A DNA stretch of 64,000 bases. Origin: Ctena decussata (lineage: Eukaryota > Mollusca > Bivalvia > Lucinida > Lucinidae). Every line of letters begins with the position of its first letter. The stretch's first letter is position 1. Positions 13,301-28,300 of the stretch are shown here, one piece after another. The stretch lies in the NCBI GenBank assembly GCA_963989385.1, contig OZ022499.1, positions 77,234,903 through 77,298,902 of the forward strand. The letters run 5' to 3'. The notes beneath the pieces are model-generated. The model was given only the letters and a program-made list of their open reading frames with translations, was not told the DNA's origin and searched no databases. The position numbers were made by a program, and so were the translations under genes.

Positions 13301-16300
13301 TCTGTATTTTGGTAACCAGGAAGCTGATGGACGCTCTGACGTCAGCATCCGAACATGTACATATCAACCGAAGAGGTTTGTCTTGTAACTTCTGTACCAA
13401 ATACTGTAATACAAGACATAGGCAGACTGTCAAATAATTTTTGAAATATTCACCATTACTGCTTAATAACAACTTTAACTCAGAGGAAAGCATAGTGCTC
13501 ATGAGCAGGTATATCAAAGTCAATGCCTGCTCTCAAATGAACAGTAAATACTATAGTAAATACCTGATATCAGAGGTATGATAACATAATATGATATCAT
13601 GTCACTTTAGAACTGCGCTTGCACAAATGTTATCAGGCGATGCCTTCATACAAGATATCTGAGGACGATTGGCTACAAGCTGAAGTTGGCTGTGATAACA
13701 ACATTTGATTAGTTAAATGGAGTCACCACTTATGTCATAATCCATTCGCAACGTCAAAATGTATTTGCTTTTTATTTGTGTGGCTTTCTTTATGCCAAAA
13801 AATTGTCTAATGATGCATGATTAATAGAAAACCATGATAGTGTCTTTTGGTATCAAGTTTATCAGGCTCGACCAGAAACATGTCGGACTGGCTTGGCAAG
13901 CCTCGCCATTCCTAGGCTGTTTCTGGCCTCCCCTGATAAACTTGATATCAAAAGACACCATCATGGTATTCTTTGGTGTTTACTTCTAAAACTACATCAT
14001 TTTCACCATATTCAGTATATGCAGGCATAAAAAATCATTCATAAATCAAAAGCAAATAGGCAAATGTAAAAAAACATTTTATTTAACCACCTTTAGTTCA
14101 ATAAATACTGGTCACTATTTCTTTGTGTGTCTGCTCAAAGGACACATTTAAGCATGACAGTGAATGACACTGTTCATAAAATCTTACTTCTCTAGTAGGG
14201 CTTAAGACATGGGTGGGTTTTAATGAAAATTTCTGTTTGCTTTCAATAAAAACATACATTGTAGCACTCATGAAACCTGCCTAAAATCAATGAGTCAGTT
14301 CTACCAAGGGGATTGTTACACATTCTTTATGGCAGGTAATTACATGTACTCACCTGTCCCTGCCACTCCTGTGTGTTGACTAGAAACAAAGTGTCAGGGA
14401 GCTTCTCATCAGCTCCCCCTAATACTGTACTTAACTGGTCCAATAATGCTTTCCGCGGCTGCAAGAAAAGAAAATACCATATCAACCCTAATAATTCAAC
14501 AGGAACACAAATAGCATACAATGTAGACCCATATATGACTGCTCATAAGGCGAATGGGTACACTTTCAGGAGAAGCAACTCCAGCAATTTGGTTTTTGTC
14601 TCCCTTCTAAATGGGAGTCAACTCTTAAAGGAAAGAATTTGCTCCCCTAGGAGCAAATTCTTTCCTTGAAGAGTAGACCCTCTTTTGAAAAAGCTCTGTT
14701 GTCCATGCAAGAAAACAGAAGTCACAAAAGTTGTTTCTCTTCGTAAAAATGGCGGAAAAATATGGAAGCGTATCCATGCACCTTAAGAATCAGTCTGGTT
14801 AGGGTATATACTGTTTACTAACAAATTCAGTCAAGAGCTGTCACAGGACTGACAATGGAGTGATAAAAATACCTTGTCTTTGCACTAACTTTTTCTTTCA
14901 CAATATGGAACCCTAAAAATTATTTGAAATGATACAAGAGTGCTTTATTCGTCACATAATCAACAAATGAAGAGTTCAATCTTGGATCAAATAATTGAAT
15001 TTATCATTCAAACACAATCTGGACAGTCAAAAGACTCTTTTTTCCCCAGATTTCATAACCATATTCAGCACTCAAACTTAGTTATCATGCAACAGTGACA
15101 ACTAATACTGTATTTGTTTGGTTACAATATGGGAGGGCTCCACATAAAACATGGATTTAAATTGTTTGTGAAAAAATGTTTGAGAAAATAAAACTCTACT
15201 TTTATGTGCCATTTCACTATAAATAAGTTTGTGAGGTTACACCCTTGCTATGTAATAATGGCATTATCAATCTGTTAAGCACTGACCTCACATCTACGTG
15301 ATTAATTAACCAAAAGCTATCCACAAGGGTATGCCATACCCTGTGAAATGGATTTCACAGGGAAAAGTGAACATGAAATTCCTGAATGAAAGTTAGCATT
15401 TTTCTCGAGCAAAATGAAAGAGGTTTTTTCATCAACGCTGACAAGACATACACAATCTGAAGCAGCACATGCACATAAGAGATGATACGCAAGACAGTAT
15501 TACAACAATAATCTATAACTACAAAAAGCCACACAAAATTCTAAACAAGCAATAACTTAATATAGGAGAAAAGTAACTTGACTATAGGGCTACATCTGTT
15601 TTAAGGTACATGGTGATTATGAGAAATAAGTATTAGATGTTATACTGATTGCTTCACTTTTAGAGTTTGAGATATCACAAAATTTGGGCAGTAATATCCA
15701 TCAGGCTCATTTGTAATGGCCATACATTCAATTCAAATGAAATGAAGGTATGCCTAACCATAACATACCGTATACGCGGTAATTTTCGCGGGTTCAAATT
15801 TTCGCTGTTAAGGGTCAAAAAAATAAACATTATTTTTCACGATTTTTAATTTTCGCGGACCTTAATTAATGAGCGTGATGGATATCCAATTTTATCCACT
15901 TACAAACAGTGAAAAAGTCAAAGAACTTGAAAGATTCACATTATGAAAAAAGAACAGCAATATTAATTTTCATAGTATTAAAAAAGCCATCTCATGAGAA
16001 ACCCTGTCCTAAGGTGTATGGGTACTGACAGAGCTCTAGATAAGAGGGGTATTTGATGATAATTGAGGGATAATTTTCTTTATTTCTCAATGAAACCATA
16101 TGTTGCGACCCCTCATCTGAACCGTCTCGGCGGGACGGTTCAGATGAGAGGTCACAACATACATTTTTATCCAGAATTAACAAAAATTATCCCTAATTAT
16201 CACTAAATACTCCCGCTTATCTAGGGCACTGGTACACCTCCAAGTGTTTGCATTTTCACATAGGGAAAAAACCACTGTAACTTCCTGTTTGCTTCCCTGA

Positions 16301-19300
16301 AGGACTAAACCCTTTCAAAACGGGGTCAACTGTTAAAGGAAATAAGCTCGCCTACAGAAGTAATGCTTTCCTCTATCCCTTCAGAGAAAGGAGGCAAAAA
16401 TGAAACCGGTTGAGTTGCTTCCCCTGAAAATGTACCCGATCATGTCAATGCATATGCACATATGGCAACACCAGTCTGCACAGAATTTGCAGTGTGGTCA
16501 GTTAGAGCAAGACAGATTATTCAAACAGTGAATGAGGGGACAACTTTACTCAAAATTATCAGCTGCAGAGGTAAATTGTCAGTTTTATGGTCGCAAATTT
16601 TGTTTTATGGCCATGCATCAGCTGAGCTGTAAAACAGAATCAACAATGATTCTAATGCACTTACGTATGTAATGCGACGTCCGATTGGATAACGTCAAAA
16701 ATTAGCGACAGTATATCCTGCGATTTACTGTCGGAAATCCGACGTCATTACGTAACGTCGCTTCTCATTGGCTGACGTCTGGTTTTACGTCGCTGAAGGC
16801 GTTGGTATGAGAGCAAAGTGGCACACTTTTAAAGGTGAAAATGTGAAAAGTGCATTAGAATGGAGATAACTGTGTCTAAAATTGTCATTTGGGGAGGTAA
16901 ATCGTCGGTTTTATGGTCGCAAATTGCGTTTTACGGCTCCGCTGGCGCGTCGCCGTAAAACGAAATTTCCCACCATAAAACCGACGATTTGCCTCCCCAA
17001 ATGACAATTTTGAGTACAGTTATCCCCTAATTCACCTCCCAAAAATGACAATCTTCAATACAGTTATCCTTATCCTATTGTACTTTTTTAAATTTTCACC
17101 TTTCAAGTGTACTATTTAGCATCCAAAACAATCGCTTTCATGAACATAAACCAAACATCAGCCAACAAGAAGCTTTGTTTCATATAGACATCTATTTCAA
17201 AAGTATCTCACAGGATATATTGTTGAAAGTTTTTTAAGTTATCCAAACAGATTCATAAGTGCATCAGAATATGAATTTGTAGCTTTGCAGAGACCTTATG
17301 ACAGGTTTTCTCGGGATGTTGCTTTGTAGTTACTAGTTGAGATATTACTATGAGTCATGAATATTTACAACAGAGCTTCATATAAGATAGATTTTGACAT
17401 TTATTCTTGGATATTTTTTTTTCCACTCAAAAACTATAAAATGTTGCATTTCATTAAAAGCACTCCACCAATGACAGGTTTACAGACAGGCCCCATTTTC
17501 TTTTTTCAGAACAAACAGATGATCTCAGAATTGTCAAAACCCGCCTTATCTGATTCTCTAAACAGTCAAATCAGAATTTTATGAGATTAAGAAAGAAGCT
17601 GGGAATATAACTACCACTACATCTGAGGTGGACTATAAAGGGTTTGAATATGGAACTACCCTGTGACCTGTGTTAATTTGCTATGCATACTAGGAAGCGT
17701 AAAGGCATAAGAAGTGGGGTTAGTAAAGCTGGGTGAAACATTTAACAAACAGAACAACAGCTTATTCCAATATACTCGATTGTTTTCATTTATTATCTAT
17801 TTATTACTTCTTTTTTTTTTCCTTTTTCCTTTTTTTTTTTTTTTTCGCTTTTTCAAAAGGGATAGCTACAGTCAAATCTGAAATTGCATTCCTAAATCCA
17901 TTAAATCTGAATTCTTGTTGATTATCTAAGTAAGTCTTCTGCAGTATATGGATATTTACAATCACTGAAAATCAATTCTGGACAAACAACAGATTTTTTT
18001 TAAACTAATGTATGCGATATACTAAAGCTTTGAACTGTGAAGGATAAGCTTCTTGGGTTGAGCTAGAAAATGGATAGGAAAAACTGACAAAAATAGTACC
18101 TAAATGTATGTCAATAAACCATTGTCCATGCTGTTTCTAAGACAGTTACAGATGTTTTATAGGAACCATTCTTGGAGCAAGGTAAAACACTAACTTCAAT
18201 GTGCAGCAGTAGTTTTTTTTTTTTTTTTTTTAGTTCTAAACACTTAAAGTGCCAGAAATGAAAATAGTTCAATTTTTCTGTTTGTCCTAGACTAGTCTTT
18301 AATTCTGAATATGATCTAGCTTGGAAGAAATATTCTTTCAAATTTTGCAGACATAAATTTTGTTGTCTGCTTTTTTGGCCCTTTAAGAGATATTCGTCCA
18401 TGCTAGCATGAAAAAGCTTTTAAGAATTAAATTTTTTCTTACGTTTACTGCTCAGTTCTTTCTCTTTTCATAGAAGAAAAGGACATCAGAAAAAAAAGAG
18501 CTTGACATAAAAGCTACTGCACACCAATGAAAAGGTACCCCACCCACAGCAGAGCTAGTAATCAAGCACCAGTCCAGGCAATTAGTACTGCAACCAGTCT
18601 ATCTAAGGGGACAGACAAGCAAACCAGTCTACTGACCGACTGGTCCTCCCAACCAACGCTGTTGTGTCGCTCCAATCGCACAGGTTCTTTTTTATTCTTT
18701 TTCTCCTTGTATGAGGTGCTGCGTTCTGCACGCATATTTGTTTTCTTTGCAGAAGATGGTGACTTAGGTCTCGTGAGATTTTGTACCTCCACTTTAGCAG
18801 TATCTGTTACCACGGTAACCACATCTGTTCCACCAGTGGCAGCCGGAGGCTCTACAGTTTCTGTATCAGTGTCTCGTTCCTGGGATGAGGGGGTCAGAAT
18901 GTTAGTTTACAGTTAATCTACCTACAGGATTTGTTATATGGGTCACTAAGACTTCATCACCATACCATGCTTTATACATTAACTACTGCCCTTGGAAAAA
19001 CAATGTACATTTAATGCTATCACTGCTTTACTCCTATGGATGCATTATTCTTTAGATATATAATACAGGAGGAATGACGAACTTTTCATAATAACCCCAA
19101 ATATCGGGACAATACAGCCTGAGTAGATTTAAGTCAATAAGCTCCTACAGGACCAATCTGATCATGGTCTGCATGTTCTCCAAAGCACTGTTAGTTGTTC
19201 AAAGCACTGTTAACTTAATGAAATCATGAGTCAAGGATCTGTTAAGTTTTCTAGCACACATAAAATGAAGTGTGTGAACATTTTTTTTGCTGAAAACTTA

Positions 19301-22300
19301 AATTTTTTCAGCAAAAATGACAAAGTTTTTACGTACAAGACTTTGAAAATGTAATGTCTTGTAAAGCACGGATAGCACATTGCCAGCCAGAAACAATCTA
19401 TCTGATCAAACAGTAGGATGATAATAATGATTGGTTAATCAGTCCCAATATTTGAGCCCTGGCATGAGAAAACCAAACAAGAGGGCCATGAGGCCCTGAA
19501 TCGCTCACCTGAACAATTGGCAAGGTGGCTTTTACTTATCATGTCTGAAATTGTCAAAATATGAGTTTTGGTTCAAAAGTCAAAGAATGACCATGACCAC
19601 TTGTACTCATAAATCTTCATGTACTCATTAAGACAACCATATATACCATTTTTAGGCCAAAATCTTCAAAACTTTCCATGAAAACTTATGTTCTAGCATT
19701 TTCCCATATTTGACCATGCCCCAAAAAAGGTCAAGGTAAACCCAAGGTCACCATTTGAACAGTCTTGCTGGTACTCTAGTACTCCATGCTATTTACCAAG
19801 TTTCAAGGCCATAGGTGTATTGGTTCTGGAGTAGAAAAATATTAAAGATTTATACCATAAGTGGTAATGGCGGCCAAGTTGGTCATGTGACCTGGACCGT
19901 TTGAACAAATTTTTCATTCAATCAACCCCTGGAGGCTCTATATGAAATGTGTTCACAATTGGCCCTTTGGCTTTTGAGGAAATGGTTGAAAATGTCAAAA
20001 TATGAGCGATCTGGATCGAAGGTAAAAAAATGACCTTGACCTCTTGTACTCATAATTCTTCATGAACTCATTAAGACAACTGTATATACCAATTTTTTAG
20101 GCCAAAATCTTCATAACTTTCCATGAAATCTTATGTTCTACCATTTTCCCATATTTGACCTTGCTGTAAAAGGTCAAGGTCAACACAAGGTCATAATTTG
20201 AACAATCTTGATAGTACTCAAGTACCCAATGCTACATACAAAGTCTCAAGGCCATCGGTCAATTGGTTCTGGAGAAGAAGATTTATAAAGGTATTTACCA
20301 TATATGGGCATGGCGGCCATGTTGGTCATGTGTCCAGGAGCGTTAGAAAATTTTTTAATTCCCTTAACCCCTCGAGGCTCTATATGAAATTTGGTTTCAA
20401 TTGGCCCAGTGGTTTTAGAGCAGATTCTTTGAAATTGTCAAAATTTGAGATTTCTGGGTCAAAGGTCAAAGAATGACCTTGACCTCTTGTACTCACATAT
20501 CTTCATGTACTCATTAAGATGATTGTGTATACCAATTTTTAGGCCAAAATCTTCAAAACTTACCACGAAATCTCATGTGCTAGCATTTTCCGATATTTGA
20601 CCTTGCCATAAAAAAGGGCAAGGTCAACCCAGGGTCATAATTTGAACAATCTTGATAGTACTTGAGTACCCAATGCTACATACCAAGTTTCAAGGCCATC
20701 AGTCTACTGGTTCTGGAGAAGAAGATTTTTAAAGGTTTTTACCATATATGGGCGTGGTGGCCATGTTGGTCATGTGACCTGGACCGTTTGAACAAATTTT
20801 CATTCCCTCAACCCCTGGAGTATCTATATGCAATTTAATTACAATTGGCCTAGCAGTTTTTGAGGAGATTGTTTGATATTGTCAAAATATGAGAGTTCTG
20901 GGTCAAAGGTCAAAGAATGACCTTGACCTCTTGAACTCATAAATCTTCATGTAGTCATTAAGATGACTGTATGTACCAATTTTTAGGCCAAAATATTCAA
21001 CAGTTTCCAAGATATCTTATGTTGCAGCATTTTGCCATATAAAAGCATAAGGAAGCAAATTTGACCTTACCGTAAAAAAGGTCAAGGTCAACCCAAGGTC
21101 ATAATTTGAACAATCTTGGTAGTACTCGTGTACCCGATGTTACATACCAAGTTTCAAGGCCATCGCCCTATTGGTTCTGGAGAAGAAGATTTTTTCAGGT
21201 TTTTACCATATATGGGCATGGCGGCCATGTTGGTCATGTGACCATGACCGTTTGAACAACTTTTCGTTCCTAAGGTCCCAGGAGGCTACATATGAAATTT
21301 GGTTGCAATTGGCCAAGCGGTTTTAGAGGAGAAGTTGTTTGAAAGTGTGGACGGACGACGTACGACGGACGCCGGAGCCTTACCATCCTATAAGCTCCCC
21401 CGGAGCCGCTGGCTCAGGTGAGCTAAAAAGTGGTTGTGCACCCAGTGCAGACTCAGGTCAGCCTTGGCATCTACCCAGTCTGATCAGACTATGCTAAGCC
21501 CTAAAAGGGTAGCTAAGGGTCTCAGCTACCTCCATGCGGACAGTGAGGACTCTGATTAGACTGGGCAGATGAATCTGTACTGAGCACACAACCACTTTCT
21601 TCTTTTGTTTTCTCATGTTGTGGCTCATTTATGGTAAGACCTTACATAATGCATAACTTAAATAATGAACTGTCACATGAATGTTTTCCAAAATGTCAAA
21701 CAAGGGAAAAAATGAAACAATCAAGAAGTAACTTATAATGCCATCTGACAAAAATTTGCAAATAAATGCTCTGATTTACCACTTCTGGATGACACATCTG
21801 CCTAGCACAAGAAAGCCTGCTAAACTCAAGACACTGGGACGTTCGGCAACTGAACCAACCCAAGAAAATATTGCAAAGTCCAAGTCAAAATTTTGGAGAC
21901 AAAAAGATGTTTCCATATTCTTGTGTCTTTAATAGCTAAAAATGTGTTGCAGAATTTGCTTAGAGCCCAGTTTCACTAGAGCCTACAACCAATATTTTGT
22001 GAAGAAAAAAAAAGTACCAAGTTTCATTTTTATCCTTTAATACAGCTTGAGCATATCTGTAGTTTTTTATGTCCAATCAAAGTTTACATGGCAAGTACAT
22101 GGCTTTGCAATTTTTGAAGTTTACAATTTACCTAGCCCCTCATGACAGTAATAATGAGTACTTAATATACCTTGAGGTAAATGGGCACACATACAGGGGA
22201 AGCAACTCTGCCATTTTTATTTTTTCCCTCCTTCCTCAACTGGGATCATCTTTTAAAGCAAAGAATTTGCTGCCTTAGTTGCTCCTAAAGGAGCAAATTC

Positions 22301-25300
22301 TTTCATTTAAGAGTAGACTCCTTTTGGGAGGACTACTTCCTCCAGAGAAGCAAACAGAAAGTCACAAAAGTTGTTCCCCTTGATAAAAATGGCAGAAAAA
22401 CATTGAAGTATACCCATACACCTAAAATAATGAATCTGAAGCTAGTAAATTCTACTGACTGGAGTTTATCTTTTAAAATATATATGAGCCACGACGCGAG
22501 AAAACCAACAAAGTGGTTGTGCGCCCAGCGCAGACTCAGATCAGCCTGGGCATCCGCCCAGTCTGATCAGAGTCTTCACTGTCCACATGAAGGTAGCTTA
22601 AACCCTTAGCTACGCTTTAAGCGCTTAGCGAAGAGTCTGACCAGACTGGGCGGATGCCAAGGCTGATCTGAGTCTGCGCAGGGCACACAACCACATTGTT
22701 GGTTTTCTCGTGTCGCGGCTCATATACTCATCCTATTAACAGTACAGTGCAATGACTCAACACAACCCTTTGGGAAAACATAAAATTGGCTTTTGTAGCT
22801 AGATGACCTATGGTGAAGTCAAATATAAAGTAAAACTGCTTAAAATGGCTGTTACTGAGAAATGACCATTTGTGAATGTTCCAGCATATAATCGAAACTG
22901 AACTAAGAACTGATATCATATGCATATAAGACATTTAGAGAGACACAAACAAGCATTATAATACTTCAGTTAATGTTGCAAACTGATTATATGGTTCTGA
23001 AATAAAATCTAAAAACTCAACCAAGCCAATCAAACACACCAAAAATATGCCATCAATCTCCCAATCAATCAAACACAAACAGGTTATAATCTGTATTTTC
23101 TCCATAATAGAACATGCTCTTTCCTTTCAAAAGTTGGTGCTCTTTATGGAGTTTTGGCTGATGCTCACCATTTGTTGGTTTAGAGAGGCGCCGTAGCCGA
23201 GTGGTTAGAGTGGCTCGGCTATTGTGCAGAAAGTCACCGTAAGGTCGTGAGTTCGTGGCTCACTGTCGCCATATGATGACTGGAAAACTCTGTCAACCCA
23301 GCAGTAAATGGGTACCTTTTTCGAATCAGGGAAGGATAAGGCAGCGAAAGGAGAGGGATGGGCTCCGCCTTTCATCAGCTGTGCCCAAGATACAGTGGGT
23401 CTCTAACCCCCACTGCCCCTACGGCTATAAGGCTATGGGAAACCTTTACCTTTACCTTACCATTTGTTTTCAATTTGTATCATCAATCCTATGTTCTGAG
23501 TTCAAAAAAGCTTTCAAATTTTTGTATTTCTCCAAATCATAAAAAAAAGAAGAAGAAATTACATTACAAACAACTAGTTAATACATATGAAGTATTGTGG
23601 AGAAAATACTGAAAACCAAAATTTGCATTCACCCATCCAGCATGTTGCAAACTCATACCAAAGAAAAGCTCAGAATGCACACACAGACAGACAGACACAC
23701 AAGGCACTGGAAAACAAGACTTACTGCATGACTATTTGAGCTGTTGTCATCACTAGTTCTACCATGAAACTCCTGCGAGACACAAAACAATGTCACATAT
23801 AGCTAACAGAGCCACAAGTAAGCGTATTGCAGATTGTACATTTTTTTTATATTTTCCTGTTTCTCAACAAAATATGAGCCACGACAAAACCAACAAAGTG
23901 GCATGAGGGCCCTGCAAAGACTCAGCACAGCCTGGACATCCATCTAGTGTGGCCAGAGTCTTTGCTGTCCGCATGGAGGTAGATGAGACCCTTAGCTATT
24001 TGTTAAGCTCATAGGGATAACTCTGGTCTGAGACTTCTTATGGTGCATATACCCACTTTATTGGTTTTGTTATGTAGCGGCTCAAGAGTAGAATATCATT
24101 TTGTTCATCTCAATCTGGTAATTCTAGAGATTAAGAACTAAGTTATAAATAGAGTATGGTTTGTCCGCCTCTACACAGAGATAATCCATGAGCTTCAGTA
24201 AGTGGACTATTGACTGTTTAGGCTGACAAACCATGCACTGTTTCACTTAAAACATGATAACCAATGTAGATCTTGCTAAAGATTTGGGTATCTAGGGATC
24301 TACCCTTAAAGAGCCATAGACAAAAATACCCTAATGTGCTTAAGAATTGGGACACCTAAAAACTATTAATTTTCCATTTGAAACAAATGGAAAATCAAAG
24401 GTTTTAGGTGTCCAAATACTTATGAACAATAGGGTAGTTGCACTTGCAACCAGTTTAGATCTGGATGAGGCAGCTTTTTATGAGCTGCCTCCTCTAGATC
24501 TAAACTGTTTGCCCTTTAGTGTTTGAATTCTCAATATGATATGGCTTGGGCAAAACATTTTTTTGAAATTTTGCAGAAGTAATTGTTTTCGTCTGCTTTT
24601 CTGACACTTTAAGAGTTATGTATAAATTTGAAATTTTGCAGACGTAAATTTTTCCGTCTGCTTTTCTGGCACTTTAAGAGTCGTGAATAAATTTGGTTTG
24701 ACAGACAAATAATACAGCTCTCACATTTTATCATGAGATATTTACTTTGCTCAACTCGGGCCCTTGTTAACACAAAACAATACTGATTCTGCCAGAGGTT
24801 ATGCTTCAAACAGATTGTATACAAACATACTTTTTTCTTTCTTTAACCATTACTTCATTTTACAAACATACAAAGATCAAAAATATTACTTAAAATGGCA
24901 TCTTTGAAAGCTTTCCACTATGAAAGTGTTATTTTCATAGTCGTTTCCACTATGAACTTTCCACTATGAAAACATTTTTATAATGTTCATAAATACAGTT
25001 GAATTATGATAATGTATATCATGTCCAAAAATTGGAACTGTGCATGTCTTCTATTCACTGCTATAAGCAGACATTCTGCAGTTATAAACAACAAACCATA
25101 ATTATGAGACTACTTGTCTTTGGCATTGCACATTACAAAACACTTTTAAACAGTTCTAATGTTGAATAATCTACCGTAATGACCCTAAAACTTCGGACTT
25201 CCAAAAATCGGACAGTTCTTTATGGAAATTTCTTAGAAAGTGGATTTTAGACAGGTTCATGCGTCCAAATGATGCTCAGTGAAAAGCAAACATTGTAGAC

Positions 25301-28300
25301 CCTGATCAATCTGCTCCTTAAGGAGCAGTCTGATCTGGGTCTACAATGTTTGCTCAGACCTGTCTGTCCAAATATTTAGGGACATTACTGTATATAGACT
25401 ACAGTAAAAATTCTAACTATTGGAAAAGACAGGTCTAAGCATTTAGCAAACAGTGAAGGCCCAGGTCAGACTGCTCCTCCTAATGAGGCAGTCTGATCAG
25501 GGCCTTCACGGTTTGCCATGCCAGCTGCACCTTTTGGATGCATAAATGCATTACAAACCCAAACTATCTTTTTTTAGGAGACAATTATAGTAATTATTTT
25601 TGGTGTCCCAATTCATGGAATTTTTACAGCATAATATGTCTATTTCTGATGAAGCTGTCTAGATGGTGGCATTTTTATGATTCAAACTTATACCTGTCAT
25701 TACTATCTTGATACATGTATCCAATTTCTTACGGCTGTTGTTCACAAATCTGCGTGAAGCATGATTTTCAAATACAGTTCAACAATTACTTATGGCCTGG
25801 GCTAAAAACTATGCGACAATAACAAACATACATTTCATGCTGCAGGGAACCAACAAAACTTATATTCATGCATATTCTATAATTGTAAGATATACTGATT
25901 AAAATCATCAGATGCGTTATTATATAACCTATTTCAAAGATTTCAAGACAGATTTATTGGTTCTCACTGAAACCAGCACATCTGTCAAATTCAACATGGT
26001 TTCAGTGTTTATCTGTTTATACAACTTTTACTTCTCTCTTTTTTTTCTATTTTTTATTTCCTACAAAGAGACAATATACTAATGAGAAGTACCTCAACGT
26101 ACGTGAAATTAGAAAGAATAAATATGACCAAAATTTTAAGTTAGCCGGTCCACTGTAATCTTACAGCAAAAGCCAGGGTTTTTGACATACTCTACTCTCA
26201 CCAACAACAGGACTACTCACCGTTAAACTATGTCTGTCTATATCATTAGTGCTACCTCTACCAGTGAAAAATGGACTGAAATAAAATTGGTAAATATACG
26301 GAAGATATTCAGTTGTTTTTTTTTTCTTTTTAGACTTCCATCAACAATCCTTTGTGGAGACTGTGTACTGGAGACGAGTCAGTTTGTGCAAATTTGCTGA
26401 GTGCAACGACTGCAAAACTCTTGCGGAATACAGTAATCATAGAATGGAAATATTCTGATCAATTCAGGGTTTTACCTAAAATTGCTACAAACTGTGCAGT
26501 ACTTAGTGACAAACCATACAGACACCCAACTTCTTTTTTTCCCTTCATACTCTGATTTGATCATATCTGATCATTATTTCAGAGGACTGTTCTGTGATGG
26601 AAGAAAGCTAGAAGTAGTTTTCGGCTATACAGGGCAGAGTTCGCGCTCCCGCTCGCCAAAGTCGCCAAATGCGATAAAATAATATTTTTGGCTCCAAAAA
26701 TATTGATTTGGCGAAAACAAGTGGCGAAAAAAAACACTAAAAAAAAAAAAAAAAAAAAAGAACGTATGGTAAAGTTTTACGGTATCAGAGACGATCTCCA
26801 CAATCATTAATCAACACCTTCCATTACCGTTAATCTGTTCCTCAAGTAGTCCACCAAGCAGACGCGTCATGCCTCAAGGGTCAATGCGTAATCATGTTAT
26901 GTAAACTTGAACACAACCCATGTCTATGCATCTCATTATTTTTGATAGCTCAGGTAAACACAACATTGACACCTTCCGAGCTAATAAACTCACTGATCTG
27001 TGAAAATACAGGGTTTTTATTCCTGCCGATTGTTGATTAGATAACGGTACTTGTGTAAAAGATCAAAGGAGATACCGACGGAAGGTTGACCATGTGTTAA
27101 GCCCCTTTTCACAATTATACAAATCAACATGTGCAATACGTTTATCACTTTTCAGGTCATATAGAGTTCATAGACTGTATATTAGACTGCATGAATGCGC
27201 AGGCTGATCAATGTCTTCACTTGACGCAAACTCTGTATTATGCGAAAGTCTTATTAGACTGCATGAATGCGCAGGCTGATCAATGTCTTCACTTGACTCC
27301 AACTCCGTGAAGTAGTTTTTTGGGGCCATTTATCCGAACTTTAATAGCTTATGGTGTAAAACATACTCATATTGAAGATGTAAGTTTTGATTCTGCCGTC
27401 TTACACATGCCTATCTTTTTATGTCAAAACAGAATTTGGACATTGTTATATATACTTAGTCTACAACAACTCTCAGTTCACTGAAACTAAACTCGTTTGC
27501 ATGAAGAGGACAAAGCAAAAACTGATACCGATAGGAAGGGGGTTGTAAGGGGAGGCAACAAAGCACAACATTTTGCAAAGCTTCTCAAGTACTAGCTTTT
27601 GCAAAGCTAGTTTCTTGGCCAGATTATCTTACAATAATAATAACTAGTTAAATAAATAATAACTTACTTACTTACTACTTATTTATAATACTGAAAAAGG
27701 AACAGTAATAATAAACAATTAGAAATAAATAATCATAAGGATATTTAAAATGTCTTAGGCTATTTATAATGAGATAAGTTCCTACAAAAATAGAATAGGG
27801 AAAAGAGACAACTCATGAAAAACAGAAGGAAGTTAAAAGATTTAATTACAAGATTTAAAGCTTTTTTAGCAGTGTTTATCTCTTTCAGTTGTCAGAGTAA
27901 AATGATTATGTAATGTAATAGACTAAAACGGGTCTAAGCAACCACAGTAAACAGCAAGTTAAGAAATGAGAGTGTGGCGGGGGTGGGGGAGATATTTTCA
28001 AAGAATTCTTAATATTGCGAAAATTTGGCTTAAGTTTAAAGAATCTGGCACAAACAATATCAATTTGGCGAAAGTGGTGGCGAAAGAAAAAAATATCCAA
28101 GCGCTAACCCTGCAGGGGCTGGGAAATACTCTGTAAAACCACTGCAACCCCAAAGGGAACAGTCAACCATTCATACTTGCCAGCACTAATGCATTCAATC
28201 AGAATCTAACCTGCATGGCAGAGGTGTGTAGCAAGTCGTGTCAAAACCTCTATACCGAGCAATTAGACTTGATAAAACTTGACAATAATAAATACTTTGC

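Noticed and set aside
20198..20476. A 92-codon open frame (WFWRRRF...GGHVGHVSR) that recurs at 34974-35252 and in reverse at 2970-3218
   Set aside because: It is the translation of one H-element core unit. Other units of the same arrays break the frame, start contexts vary, and no motif or splice support exists. Conservation reflects recent copying.
26629..28112. A 1.5-kb hAT-like element from CAGGGCAGAG to GCTAACCCTG
   Set aside because: The ends share only about ten bases, there is no matching 8-bp flank, and the inner TGGCGAAA motifs are in direct, not inverted, order.
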